From: an uncultured bacterium
GTDB lineage: Bacteria > Bacillota > Clostridia > Lachnospirales > Lachnospiraceae
Length of the DNA: 64,000 nt
Assembly (NCBI GenBank): GCA_947177425.1
Contig: CAMWUN010000011.1
Location: forward strand, 18,063 to 82,062
Reading direction: 5' to 3'
The notes under the pieces are model-generated. The model worked only from the letters and a program-made list of their open reading frames with translations, made no database searches and was not told the origin of the DNA. Positions 31,136 to 41,351 of the stretch are shown here, in pieces; the stretch's first letter is position 1, and the number at the start of each line of letters is the position of its first letter. The position numbers were made by a program, and so were the translations under genes.

Positions 31136-31186
31136 AGTGCCGGAATCCGTGTATATTTTATAATAGCCCTGTTCCGGCACTTTTTA
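31136..31186 (+). terminator. Intrinsic terminator after gltA
   Basis: agtgccggaa ... ttccggcact followed by tttt. Confidence 0.75.
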
Positions 31187-31253
31187 AAAACTAAGAAAAT
31201 ATTAATACTTTTTATATAGGAAATTAAATTATTTATTGTATAGTGAAGGAGAC

Positions 31254-31559
31254 ATGGAAATGGTCAGTCATATAGTACTTTGGAACTTAAATGAAGATTT
31301 GACACAGCAGGCGAAAAAGGAAGCGGCCCTCGAGATAAAGAAAAGACTGGAGGCTGTTGCTGGGATGGTGGAAGGTGTGATATCCCTTAAAGTGGTAATC
31401 AATGAGCTGGATTCCAGCAATAAAGATATTGCCCTTATCTCAAGGTTTGAATCCGTGGAAGCCCTGAAAGCCTATCAGATTTCTCCTGCCCATGTGGAAG
31501 CAGGAAAATATGTAGGCAGCGTGACAAATGGCAGATGCTGCATTGACTATGAGGAGTGA
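31254..31559 (+). CDS. Dabb-family stress-responsive small protein
   Basis: MVSHIVLWNLNED, DIALISRFESVEALKAYQISPAHVEAGKYV typical of the Dabb fold; AAGGAGA upstream of ATG 31254. Confidence 0.88.
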   Translation: MEMVSHIVLWNLNEDLTQQAKKEAALEIKKRLEAVAGMVEGVISLKVVINELDSSNKDIALISRFESVEALKAYQISPAHVEAGKYVGSVTNGRCCIDYEE

Positions 31560-31561
31560 AA

Positions 31562-32653
31562 ATGAAGAAGTTATTTGAGGAAGATGACGATGAAATGCAT
31601 GGAATGGACAAAGCAGGAATACTGGTGAAGGTGATTCCTTTTGTCCTGATTATCATAATTCTTGCCATCACGCTGGCTGTGGGAAAAATAAAAGAAGATT
31701 CACCGGAGGACTTACAGCAGAGCATCATGGACTATGCGGACGAAAACCGGGGAGAAAACGGGCCGGATATTGCAGTCAATGCCGGGGTCTCCAATGTCAG
31801 TACCCCGGCCCCCCAGGAGACAGATACGGAAAACAAAGAGGAACAGTCTTCGGAAGAAACGGAGATGAAGCCGGAAGAGGAAAAGACAGGAAGTGCAAAG
31901 CAGGAGGAAAATGCCGTCTCCACAAGTCCCACTCCTTATAAGGAGGCCATGAAGCCCGGAAAGACCGATTACAGTAAGATAGAGTTTCATCAGGACGAAC
32001 AGCTTAAGGACATGATGGCATACTGGGCGGATAATAATATGAAGGCTATCAATGACCTTGTTTATCTGAATCATTACCTTGCCATGTCCTGGAGCCTTAG
32101 AGGAACCAGCAATTTTTATTACTATGGGGATATCAACGCAAATGGACAGCCTCATGGAAAAGGAGTTGCCGTATATGCGGACAATCAGTATTATTATGGC
32201 GACTGGGCTGACGGTGTAAGAAGTGGAAACGGCACATGGATGCATTTTCATATCCATTTAACGCCCAACGAAAATGATCTTTACACCTGCCATCAGTATT
32301 CAGGAAGCTGGGCAGGGGATCTGCCAGAAGGGGAAGGGTCAGAGCATTATGATTTTGACATGTCCCTTGTAACGGGAAATGACGGTTATACGGCAAACCT
32401 TATTGGAAGCTATGCGGCAGGGCTTGTGAACGGGGACTTTTACCTGACCAACATTTATGCAGACGGGACATCCAGGGAATGGGAAGCAAAGGCTGACCAC
32501 GGCTCCTGGGTTTACCAGAATGACAATAAGGATAAAAAAGGAAACAGGACAATACACGTGGAAATCGGAAACGATGATAATTATATCTGGATGAATCCCA
32601 GGAATAATGTCAATATCGGGGTGCCCTGTCTTTTGTCGAAATATAAAAACTAG
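31562..32653 (+). CDS. MORN-repeat membrane-anchored protein
   Basis: N-terminal TM, MORN-like repeats (YYYGDINANGQPHGKGVAVYADNQYYYGDWADGVRSGNGTW, YSGSWAGDLPEGEGSEHYDF). Confidence 0.82.
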   Translation: MKKLFEEDDDEMHGMDKAGILVKVIPFVLIIIILAITLAVGKIKEDSPEDLQQSIMDYADENRGENGPDIAVNAGVSNVSTPAPQETDTENKEEQSSEETEMKPEEEKTGSAKQEENAVSTSPTPYKEAMKPGKTDYSKIEFHQDEQLKDMMAYWADNNMKAINDLVYLNHYLAMSWSLRGTSNFYYYGDINANGQPHGKGVAVYADNQYYYGDWADGVRSGNGTWMHFHIHLTPNENDLYTCHQYSGSWAGDLPEGEGSEHYDFDMSLVTGNDGYTANLIGSYAAGLVNGDFYLTNIYADGTSREWEAKADHGSWVYQNDNKDKKGNRTIHVEIGNDDNYIWMNPRNNVNIGVPCLLSKYKN

Positions 32654-32711
32654 TGGAAACCTTTGCCGATCCGTAGTAAAATAACAGGGGGAGGGTAAAG
32701 GAGGTATCATT

Positions 32712-33443
32712 ATGGCATGGTGTCCTAAATGCAAAAGTGAGTATGTGGAGGGCATTAAGGTATGTGCAGACTGCGGCTGTGAACTGGTGGACGAGTTGAC
32801 AGAAAGTGATGGGAATGGGAAGGAAAACCTGCATCCATTTATGCAGATGCCAGATATGGAAGAGAGGATGTCATCTGCTTTGTATGCAGAAGGTGGTGTC
32901 TGCCAGGAGCAGGATATGTCTGAGGAAGAGGAGATACAGAAAGAAGATGATTCTGTCCACAGATATGTTCCTGTATATATGAATAATGAAGAGCGGGCGC
33001 AGGAGAACCGTTCCTCGGCCTACACGCTCCTTACAGTGGGCACTATAGGCATGATACTGATTATTCTGTTTTTCACCGGAGTGATTGATATAGGCATGTC
33101 CCTTATCAATAAATACATGGTCAGCGGCGTGATGGGGGTTCTCTTTATTCTCTTTATCATCATGGGAATTGTGTCTATGAAAAATTCCAGAATCCTTTGG
33201 AAGAAAGCCGGCAAAGAAAATAATCTTACCATGGAAATCAAAAAGTGGTGTCTGGGAAACCTGAATAAGGAAGAAATTGACAGCATGCTGGCTATTGAGG
33301 AGCTGCCGGAAGAACTTAAATATTTCCAGCGTTTTGAATATGTGAAAAACGCAGTCCAGAAGCAGTTTGTAAATTTGGATGAGGGATATCTGGACCGGCT
33401 TGTGGAAGAAACCTACCCGGACATTTTTGAGAAAGATCTATAA
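32712..33443 (+). CDS. Zinc-ribbon domain membrane protein, unknown function
   Basis: MAWCPKCKSEYVEGIKVCADCGCELV followed by two TM segments. Confidence 0.8.
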   Translation: MAWCPKCKSEYVEGIKVCADCGCELVDELTESDGNGKENLHPFMQMPDMEERMSSALYAEGGVCQEQDMSEEEEIQKEDDSVHRYVPVYMNNEERAQENRSSAYTLLTVGTIGMILIILFFTGVIDIGMSLINKYMVSGVMGVLFILFIIMGIVSMKNSRILWKKAGKENNLTMEIKKWCLGNLNKEEIDSMLAIEELPEELKYFQRFEYVKNAVQKQFVNLDEGYLDRLVEETYPDIFEKDL

Positions 33444-33446
33444 TTA

Positions 33447-33926
33447 ATGAAAATAACCATAATCTGCGTTGGGAAAATAAAAGAAGATTTTTACAGGAAA
33501 GCGGTTTTGGAATATGAAAAGCGCCTTGGAAGGTACTGTCGCCTGGAAGTCATTGAGGTTCAGGATGAAAAGACCCCTGACCATGCAGGCCCGGCCTTAG
33601 AAGAACAGATTAAAGAAAAAGAAGCAGAAAGAATATTAAAACACATCAAAGAGGATGCCTATGTGTTTACGCTGGAAATACAGGGGACGAAACCTGATTC
33701 GGTATCCTTTGCAAATCAGTTGAATCAATTGGCAGTTCAGGGAACCAGCCATATCCAGTTTATCATCGGCGGTTCCCTTGGACTGCATCAGAGCGTGTCC
33801 AAAGTATCCAGACAGGCAGTAAGTTTTTCCAATATGACTTTTCCCCACCAGTTAATGCGCGTAATTTTGCTGGAGCAGATTTACAGATGCTTCCGTATTA
33901 TTAAGGGGGAACCCTATCACAAGTGA
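33447..33926 (+). CDS. rlmH: 23S rRNA (pseudouridine1915-N3)-methyltransferase
   Basis: FIIGGSLGLHQSV ... LSFSNMTFPHQLMRVILLEQIYRCFRIIKGEPYHK-type C-terminus. Confidence 0.96.
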   Translation: MKITIICVGKIKEDFYRKAVLEYEKRLGRYCRLEVIEVQDEKTPDHAGPALEEQIKEKEAERILKHIKEDAYVFTLEIQGTKPDSVSFANQLNQLAVQGTSHIQFIIGGSLGLHQSVSKVSRQAVSFSNMTFPHQLMRVILLEQIYRCFRIIKGEPYHK

Positions 33927-33978
33927 GAGCGAAAAGGAACGGAAAGCAGATTATGATGCGGAAGTATGGAGGTTTTGT

Positions 33979-35283
33979 ATGAGGATGTATGATTTGATCA
34001 TGAAAAAGAGAAACGGAGGCGCTCTTTCAAAGGAAGAAATTGACTTTATGGTTGAGGGCTACACAAAAGGAGATATCCCTGATTACCAGATGTCGGCCAT
34101 GATGATGGCTGTGTATTTCGTAGGAATGAATGCAGAGGAGACTTTGCATCTTACCATGGCTATGGCCCAAAGCGGGGATATGCTGGATTTGTCAGGAATT
34201 CAGGGAATAAAGGTGGATAAGCACAGCACCGGGGGCGTAGGTGATAAGACCTCTCTGGCGCTTGCGCCCATGACGGCGGCATGCGGCGTAAAGATTGCCA
34301 AAATGAGTGGAAGAGGACTTGGACATACCGGGGGAACCATTGACAAACTGGAAAGTTTTGAAGGATTTTCCACGGCCATTTCCACAGAGACTTTTATTCG
34401 GAATGTGAATGATATCGGCATTGCCATTATGGGGCAGACAAAAGAACTTGCCCCTGCAGATAAATTATTGTATGCCTTAAGGGATGTGACGGCAACCGTT
34501 GACAACATGTCCCTGATCGCATCCTCCATTATGAGCAAAAAGCTTGCGGCAGGGGCGGACGCCATTGTGCTTGACGTAAAGACAGGAAGCGGCGCTTTTA
34601 TGAAGCAGGAGAAGGATGCCTTCGGCCTGGCAAAAGAGATGGTCCAGATTGGCAAAAATGCAGGACGCAATACCATTGCCGTGGTGTCAGACATGGACCA
34701 GCCTTTAGGCAGGGCAGTGGGAAATGCCCTGGAGGTGAAGGAAGCCATAGAAACATTAAAAGGAAAAGGCCCGGAAGACTTTACGGAACTCTGCCTTACC
34801 TTAGGCTCCCTGATGCTGTGTCTTGCAGGATGTGCACGGACACAGGAAGAGGGAAGAGAAATGCTTAAAAAATCTATAGCCGATGGTAGCGCTCTCGATA
34901 AGCTGGCAGAATTTGTGAAGGCCCAGGGAGGGAATGAGAAAATGGTCTATGACACCTCCCTTTTGCCTGCGGCCCGGATTGTAGAACCGCTCCCTGCCCC
35001 GAAGGAAGGCTATATCGAAAAGCTTGTCTGCGATGAAGTGGGAATCTGCTCTCTGATTTTAGGGGGCGGAAGGGAGACGAAAGAAAGCGCCATTGACCTG
35101 TCTGTAGGAATTGTTCTTGAAAAAAAGGTGGGAGATTACGTAAAGAAAGGCGATGTGCTGGCCGTACTTCATGCCAATGACAGGGAAAAACTAAAGGAGG
35201 CCTCAAACCGCCTTCTTTTGGCCTATCAGATAGGGGAAAAAGAAACAAAAGAAGGCCCGGTGATAGTTGGTATTGTAAAATAA
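33979..35283 (+). CDS. Pyrimidine-nucleoside phosphorylase
   Basis: MRMYDLIMKKRNGGALSKEEIDFMVEGYTKGDIPDYQMSAMMMAVYF, KHSTGGVGDKTSLALAPM. Confidence 0.95.
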   Translation: MRMYDLIMKKRNGGALSKEEIDFMVEGYTKGDIPDYQMSAMMMAVYFVGMNAEETLHLTMAMAQSGDMLDLSGIQGIKVDKHSTGGVGDKTSLALAPMTAACGVKIAKMSGRGLGHTGGTIDKLESFEGFSTAISTETFIRNVNDIGIAIMGQTKELAPADKLLYALRDVTATVDNMSLIASSIMSKKLAAGADAIVLDVKTGSGAFMKQEKDAFGLAKEMVQIGKNAGRNTIAVVSDMDQPLGRAVGNALEVKEAIETLKGKGPEDFTELCLTLGSLMLCLAGCARTQEEGREMLKKSIADGSALDKLAEFVKAQGGNEKMVYDTSLLPAARIVEPLPAPKEGYIEKLVCDEVGICSLILGGGRETKESAIDLSVGIVLEKKVGDYVKKGDVLAVLHANDREKLKEASNRLLLAYQIGEKETKEGPVIVGIVK

Positions 35284-35330
35284 AACAATTCGTTAGGTAT
35301 AGCCGGAAATTTTTTTTCATATAGTATGAT

Positions 35331-35666
35331 ATGAAAAAGATGAGGCATAAAATAAAAAGTAATTGGAACCAGACCAGAGAGGAAAGGGAAGATGCAAAGC
35401 GCTCTTCGGGGCGGGAACTTGTGGTAGAATCCTTAAAGCTTCCCAAGGACTCCCTTTTAGGGGCTTCTATTGTCACCCTGACGGGGAACACGGATGTCTT
35501 TGTGGAAAATTATAAGGGCATTATAGAATATACCAGCCAGATGATTCTTTTACAGGGGAAAACCTGTAAAATAGAGATCTGCGGCAGACGGCTGAATATC
35601 GTTTATTATACAAATGAGGATATGAAGATCAGCGGGTGGGTGGAAGCGGTCCGCTACTTTATGTAA
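35331..35666 (+). CDS. yqfC: Sporulation protein YqfC (YabP/YqfC family)
   Basis: VTLTGNTDVFVENYKGIIEYTSQMILLQGKTCKIEICGRRLNIVYYTNEDMKISG; upstream of yqfD. Confidence 0.9.
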   Translation: MKKMRHKIKSNWNQTREEREDAKRSSGRELVVESLKLPKDSLLGASIVTLTGNTDVFVENYKGIIEYTSQMILLQGKTCKIEICGRRLNIVYYTNEDMKISGWVEAVRYFM

Positions 35667-35693
35667 AGAAAGAAAAAATTTGCGGGGTGCGTT

Positions 35694-36941
35694 ATGATAC
35701 AGGTCATTCGTTACATAAAGGGTTATCTGGCTATTAAGGTCTGGGGATTTTCGCCGGAAAGATTCATGAATCTTTGCAGCAACCATAATATATTTCTCTG
35801 GGATATTGAAAATCATGGTGAATATTATACGATGAAGATAAGCCTTAAGGGATTCTTTAAGCTTAAGGGCATTACCAGAAAGACAGGTACGAGGGTGGCC
35901 GTAACACAGCGTTATGGACTACCCTTTCTTTCTACACGGATGTGGCGGCGGCGGATTTTTATGCTGGGACTTTTGGGGAGCCTGCTTTTCTGGATATGGA
36001 TGTCGGGATTTATCTGGGCAGTAGAGATAGAGGGAAACTACTATGTGACTGACGATGTGTTTCAGGATTTTTTTGCGGAGAACGGTATTCAGGTAGGGAT
36101 GAAAAAGAAGGATATCGAAATTGAAACCCTGGAGAAAGCCATCCGGACAGAGTTTAATATTGTTACATGGACATCAGCCCGGATCGACGGAACCAGACTG
36201 CTCATCCAGGTGAAGGAAAATGATTTGATTTCGGTGGAGGAAAACAGGACCGCTCTCCCGGAAGGCGAAGGAAGTGATCTGGTAGCAGGCAAGGAAGGGG
36301 AAATCATCAGTATCGTTACCCGCAGCGGTGTGCCCAAGGTAAGCGCAGGAATGCAGGTGGAAAAGGGAGATGTGCTGGTGGAGGGAGGGGTTCCCATTTT
36401 AAATGAGGACGGGACCGTCAGGCGGTACGATTACTGTGTTGCGGATGCGGATATCATGTTAAGATGCGTCTACAGCATGAGGGATGAAATTAAAGAGAAA
36501 TACGAGGACAAAATCTATACGGGAAAGGAGAAAAAGTATCCCTTTCTCATGTTTGGAACCAAAAAGGTGGAAATTCCCAGATTTGACAGATACGAAAAAT
36601 GGGATGAAGTGGAAGAGAAAAAGCAGCTCAGGATTTTTAAAAATTATTACCTTCCTGTGTATATCGGCCATGATCTTGTCAGAGAATATGTTACCGAGGA
36701 TAAAATCTATACAAAGAATGAGGTCAAGAAGCTGTTTGAGGAGAAAATTATAAAATTTATAGAAACTTTAGAGGAAAAGGGGGTACAAATTGTAGAAAAA
36801 AATGTTACAATAGATAAGGTTTCAGGGGTGTGGAAAATGAAAGTGGATTTCCTGGCAGTGGAAAAGACAGGTACGCCAAGAAAAACACAAATCATTCAGA
36901 TACAGGAGACGGAGCCGGAGGAGAATCCGGCAGAGGAATAG
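35694..36941 (+). CDS. yqfD: Sporulation protein YqfD
   Basis: IRYIKGYLAIKVWGFSPERFMNLCSNHNIFLWDI; single central TM; synteny with yqfC-phoH. Confidence 0.94.
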   Translation: MIQVIRYIKGYLAIKVWGFSPERFMNLCSNHNIFLWDIENHGEYYTMKISLKGFFKLKGITRKTGTRVAVTQRYGLPFLSTRMWRRRIFMLGLLGSLLFWIWMSGFIWAVEIEGNYYVTDDVFQDFFAENGIQVGMKKKDIEIETLEKAIRTEFNIVTWTSARIDGTRLLIQVKENDLISVEENRTALPEGEGSDLVAGKEGEIISIVTRSGVPKVSAGMQVEKGDVLVEGGVPILNEDGTVRRYDYCVADADIMLRCVYSMRDEIKEKYEDKIYTGKEKKYPFLMFGTKKVEIPRFDRYEKWDEVEEKKQLRIFKNYYLPVYIGHDLVREYVTEDKIYTKNEVKKLFEEKIIKFIETLEEKGVQIVEKNVTIDKVSGVWKMKVDFLAVEKTGTPRKTQIIQIQETEPEENPAEE

Positions 36942-36955
36942 ATTAGGAGAACTAA

Positions 36956-37966
36956 ATGGAAGGGATTTCCGAAGTAATAAATGTGCCGGCCCAGGTACAG
37001 CAGGAGGTATTCGGGGAATTTGACAGCCATATCAAAAAGCTGGAGAGACAGTTCCAGGTTGCTATTGTGGACCGGAACGGGGCACTTATCATCTCCGGCA
37101 GGGCGCCTTTTGTGAAAAAGGCCGGGAGAGTACTTAAGGAACTGACAGAATTAGCAATGAGAGGAAACAGAATCCAGGAACAGAATGTGGATTATGCAAT
37201 TACTATGAGTATGGAAGAAAATGAAGAGGTTTTGCTGGAAATAGATAAAGACTGCATCTGCCACACGGTGTCGGGAAAACCTATAAAACCCAAGACACTT
37301 GGGCAAAAGGCGTATCTGGACGCCATCAGGGGCAGTATGATTGTGTTTGGCTTAGGGCCGGCGGGGACAGGGAAAACCTATCTGGCTATGGCTATGGCAA
37401 TCACGGCATTTAAGAATCAGGAAGTGGAGCGGATAATTCTGACCAGGCCGGCAATTGAGGCAGGGGAGAAGCTGGGGTTCCTTCCGGGGGATCTGCAGAG
37501 CAAAGTAGACCCCTATTTAAGACCTTTGTATGATGCCCTTTATCAGATTATGGGGGCGGACAGTTTTATGAAAAATATGGAGAAAGGCCTGATAGAGGTG
37601 GCTCCTCTGGCTTATATGAGGGGGCGTACCCTGGACAACGCCTATATTATTCTGGATGAAGCCCAGAATACCACACCTGCCCAGATGAAGATGTTCCTGA
37701 CCAGAATCGGTTTTGGATCAAAAGTCATTGTGACAGGGGACGCCTCCCAGAAAGACTTATCTCCGGGAACCGTCTCCGGCCTTGATGTGGCCGCTAAGGT
37801 GCTCCGGGGCATAGAGGGGATCGCATTCTGCAATATGACCAGTAAGGATGTGGTGCGGCATCCCCTGGTACAAAAAATAGTTAAGGCTTACGAAGATTAT
37901 GAAGCAAGAGAAAATTCTACCGCAAAGCGGAAAAACAGGAATACAGATTATGGCAGAAAAAAGTGA
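36956..37966 (+). CDS. phoH: PhoH family ATPase
   Basis: IVFGLGPAGTGKTYLAMAMAITAF, ILTRPAIEAGEKLGFLPGDLQSKVDPYLRPLYDAL. Confidence 0.96.
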   Translation: MEGISEVINVPAQVQQEVFGEFDSHIKKLERQFQVAIVDRNGALIISGRAPFVKKAGRVLKELTELAMRGNRIQEQNVDYAITMSMEENEEVLLEIDKDCICHTVSGKPIKPKTLGQKAYLDAIRGSMIVFGLGPAGTGKTYLAMAMAITAFKNQEVERIILTRPAIEAGEKLGFLPGDLQSKVDPYLRPLYDALYQIMGADSFMKNMEKGLIEVAPLAYMRGRTLDNAYIILDEAQNTTPAQMKMFLTRIGFGSKVIVTGDASQKDLSPGTVSGLDVAAKVLRGIEGIAFCNMTSKDVVRHPLVQKIVKAYEDYEARENSTAKRKNRNTDYGRKK

Positions 37967-39149
37967 AAAACAGCAATATTTACTGTATCAGGAAATCCTG
38001 CTGTTTTTGAGTACAGTTGCAGTAAGCGCAGCGGCAGCCCTGGTGTATGGAATGACAGATATGGAAGCGGCAGGCGTTGCCATTTTAGCGGCTGCAGGCG
38101 CAGGAGGGATGGTTTTTACGCTGGAACAGGGACTGGAAAACCATACTTTTTTCTTTGACAATGAAGAGCATACCGAACGTTTTACGTTAATCTACCTGGT
38201 TTCCCTGCTTGGAAGCGTTATATTTCCCAGGCTGCCCCAGAGCGGCTGGCCGTATCTGGCGGTCTTTGTGGGGCTGGAATTGTTCGGCAGCCAGGCACTT
38301 GGACTTGTGGGCGGCTGTGAACTTCTGATGATTGCAACCCTCCTTTCAGGTGAAGGGAATATGCTGTTTTTCGTATATTTTGTTGCAGGATTTGCTGGAT
38401 GCATGGTTTTTTCCTGTATAGATAAAAGCTTCAGGGTAAGAGAGCCTTTGCTGGTCGCCCTGCTTATACAGGCGGCTGTTCTTTTTGCCTGGGAGATTAT
38501 TTTGGCGCAGGGGCAGATATCTTTGCAGATATTTATTATTCCTGCAGTGAACACCTTCATATGCTTTATCCTTCTGATGGTGCTGCTTAAGATTTTAAAT
38601 TATTACGCCCTTTACATAGGGCAGAAGATTCTTATGGAAATCAATGACCCGGCGCATGAACTTTTGGGGAAGCTCAGGGAATTTTCAGAAGAGGAGTACG
38701 ACCATGCACTCCATACAGCTTACCTGTGCGAAAAGACGGCCGCAGGTATAGGGGTGGAACCACAGATAGCCAGGGCATGTGGATATTATCACAGAATCGG
38801 CCTGTTAAAAGGGGACAATACCTGGGAAAATATGCAGGGTATTTTAAAGGAGTACCACTTTCCCAAAGAAGTGGCAGACATACTGAAGGAATATGCAGAA
38901 AGGGACATGGAAATCCGGTCAAAGGAAGTGGTTATCCTTTTTTTCTGTGACACCATTGATTCTTCCCTCAATTATCTTTTTTTAAAAAAATTAAAAACTG
39001 AGTTGAATTATCAAAAAATTATAGACGCTATATTTAAGAATAAGGTCGAAAGTGGTATGATAGATAATAGCAGCATATCCCTCCGGGAACTGCATGAAAT
39101 GAAGAATATACTGACAGAGGAAAAACTATATCATGACTTCTTACGTTGA
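37950..39149 (+). CDS. YqfF/PgpH-position 7TM-HD-like protein with degenerate HD domain
   Basis: N-terminal multi-TM region followed by EYDHALHTAYLCEKTAAGIGVEPQIARACGYYHRIGLLKG; located between phoH and ybeY. Start at ATG 37950 (ORF track 37899). Confidence 0.82.
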   Translation: MAEKSEKQQYLLYQEILLFLSTVAVSAAAALVYGMTDMEAAGVAILAAAGAGGMVFTLEQGLENHTFFFDNEEHTERFTLIYLVSLLGSVIFPRLPQSGWPYLAVFVGLELFGSQALGLVGGCELLMIATLLSGEGNMLFFVYFVAGFAGCMVFSCIDKSFRVREPLLVALLIQAAVLFAWEIILAQGQISLQIFIIPAVNTFICFILLMVLLKILNYYALYIGQKILMEINDPAHELLGKLREFSEEEYDHALHTAYLCEKTAAGIGVEPQIARACGYYHRIGLLKGDNTWENMQGILKEYHFPKEVADILKEYAERDMEIRSKEVVILFFCDTIDSSLNYLFLKKLKTELNYQKIIDAIFKNKVESGMIDNSSISLRELHEMKNILTEEKLYHDFLR

Positions 39150-39636
39150 AAATGAAGTAAATGCCAAATTCCCCTTTGAGATAAAAGAAATTTTGGACAC
39201 AGTCGCTGAAGCGGTTCTTGAACAGGAAAACTGCCCTTATGAGACACAGGTGAATCTGCTGATAACGGATAATGAGGGGATTCATGAACTGAACAGGCAG
39301 TACAGACAGGTGGATTCGCCTACGGATGTGCTTTCTTTCCCGATGATTAATTATGAAGCAGCGGCGGATTTTGGGGCGGCGGAGGAAGATATGGACTGCT
39401 TTGATCCTGTAAGCGGTGAACTGCTTCTGGGAGATATTATTATTTCGGCGGAGAAAGTCAGAGAGCAGGCGGACAAGTACGGACATTCCCTGAAAAGAGA
39501 GTTTGCTTTCCTTGTGGCCCACAGTATGCTCCATCTGTGCGGATATGACCATATGACCCGGGAGGAAGCGCAGGTGATGGAGGAAAAGCAGGAACAGGCG
39601 CTTAACGGCCTTGGCATTACAAGAGACAATGGATGA
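39133..39636 (+). CDS. ybeY: Endoribonuclease YbeY (rRNA maturation)
   Basis: DVLSFPM ... LGDIIISAEKVREQADKYGHSLKREFAFLVAHSMLHLCGYDHM. Confidence 0.96.
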   Translation: MTSYVENEVNAKFPFEIKEILDTVAEAVLEQENCPYETQVNLLITDNEGIHELNRQYRQVDSPTDVLSFPMINYEAAADFGAAEEDMDCFDPVSGELLLGDIIISAEKVREQADKYGHSLKREFAFLVAHSMLHLCGYDHMTREEAQVMEEKQEQALNGLGITRDNG

Positions 39637-39662
39637 AACCTGAACAGCAGGCGGGAGACTTT

Positions 39663-41291
39663 ATGAATAAACCAGCAAGAAGAGGGCCTTCGCCAAGAAG
39701 GGATATATATACAATTATTACACTGACGGCCTTGATAGGGGCTTTGATTTTCCGTATTCCTTTGGGATATATGATAGGAAACAGGGGAATGGCCTGTTTT
39801 GGAATGGCGAATGAAATATATCTGGCGGCAGCGGGAGCAGTTTCCTACGGTCTTTCTGAGGCGGTGGCATTGCTGGTGAGATACCGGATCAAAAGAGTCC
39901 AGTTTAAAAGCGCCCAGAAAGTGCTGCGCGGCGGGCTTTTTATTGGCGGTATCATTGGCGCAGCCTTAACCCTTTTATTTGTATTCTTCGGCCATGGCAT
40001 TGCCAAAAATGTCATGAATCTGCCTCTTGCGGGACTGTGTGTGCGTCTGATGGCGCCTTCCATGGTTTTCAATATTCTGACAGGGGTTTTCCGGGGGTAT
40101 TTTAAAGGGAACGGGTCAAGGGTTCCGGAAATGCACTCGCAAATCCTGCACACAGTATTTTTATTTACCGGAGGGCTTATTGGGGCAGGACTTCTGGTAA
40201 AATATGGGGACAAGGTTTCCGCTCTTTTGCAAAATGCGGATTATGCCGGAGCTTATGGGGCCATGGGGGCTTCCATAGGTTTTCTGACAGCTTCCATTTT
40301 ATGTTTCCTGCATGCGCTGGCGTTGTTTTTTATATTCAGAAATAACATCAAACGGCAGATGGGCAGGGAGATGCAGAAAAATACAGACACAAATCTGCGT
40401 ATTTTTTATCTGCTTGCAGGGACGGGAAGCTTATATATGCTGCTGTGGTTTTGCTTCCAGTCACTTCCCCTGATCGATCAGTATCTTTTTTTTACCGCTT
40501 CCAAAACAGCAGGGGACACAGCCGGGCAGTGGGGAACTTATTATGGAAAATGTCTGGTCGTAATTGGCATTCTCTGCGCAGCAATTGATATGATATGTCT
40601 GCTTCCCATAAGGCGTATACTGGCTTCGCTGGAACGGGACGGGCAGAAGATTGCTGGAGGGAAACTGGGAATTTTAATTCATCAGTGTTCGGTGCTTGCG
40701 ATACCTGCAGCGGTTTTTCTGGCAGTTCTTGCAGAAGATATTCTGGATCTGCTGTTTAAGGGAAATAACCAGCAGGCGGCCGGATGGCTGCAGTTAGGAA
40801 GCCTGATGATAGTGTTTTCGGTTTTTGGGGCAGTCTTTATGGAAATTCTGTTGAAAGGCCGCAGGATGAAATATGTGGCCGCCGCTGGGGCAGGGGCGTT
40901 TATACTGCATGTCATAACGGCGGAGGTGCTGCTTAGGACGACGGCTCTTGGGATTATGGCGGTGCTGATAGCGGTGATAGTCTTTTATGCGGCGGTTGCA
41001 GCGGCGGGATTTTTTCTGGTAAGCAGCATGTTCCAGTACCGGCAGGAGTGGATAAGGACTTTTGCCATTACCATTGTGGCTGCGGCCATATCGGGGGGAA
41101 TCGCAATGTTGCTGAACAGGCTGCTGGTTTCCCTGCTGGGTGCGGGAATCACACTTTTGATCGTTGTTCCGGTATGCTCGGTCATTTTTCTTATACTGCT
41201 GATAGTGACAAGGGCTTTTGATGCACAGGAGATGGAAGAGATGGCCGGAGGCCGGTTTCTCATGATGCTGGCAGGATTTCTTCACCGATAA
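39663..41291 (+). CDS. SpoVB/MurJ-like polysaccharide flippase family membrane protein
   Basis: Many TM helices; IGNRGMACFGMANEIYLAAAGAVSYGLSEAVALLVRYR and MVFNILTGVFRGYFKGNGS resemble the SpoVB/MOP superfamily. Confidence 0.82.
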   Translation: MNKPARRGPSPRRDIYTIITLTALIGALIFRIPLGYMIGNRGMACFGMANEIYLAAAGAVSYGLSEAVALLVRYRIKRVQFKSAQKVLRGGLFIGGIIGAALTLLFVFFGHGIAKNVMNLPLAGLCVRLMAPSMVFNILTGVFRGYFKGNGSRVPEMHSQILHTVFLFTGGLIGAGLLVKYGDKVSALLQNADYAGAYGAMGASIGFLTASILCFLHALALFFIFRNNIKRQMGREMQKNTDTNLRIFYLLAGTGSLYMLLWFCFQSLPLIDQYLFFTASKTAGDTAGQWGTYYGKCLVVIGILCAAIDMICLLPIRRILASLERDGQKIAGGKLGILIHQCSVLAIPAAVFLAVLAEDILDLLFKGNNQQAAGWLQLGSLMIVFSVFGAVFMEILLKGRRMKYVAAAGAGAFILHVITAEVLLRTTALGIMAVLIAVIVFYAAVAAAGFFLVSSMFQYRQEWIRTFAITIVAAAISGGIAMLLNRLLVSLLGAGITLLIVVPVCSVIFLILLIVTRAFDAQEMEEMAGGRFLMMLAGFLHR

Positions 41292-41351
41292 GCTGTATAG
41301 ATTTGTTTTTTTTGGCTGATACTGTTAGAAAAATAGTAAAGGTGACATGCT

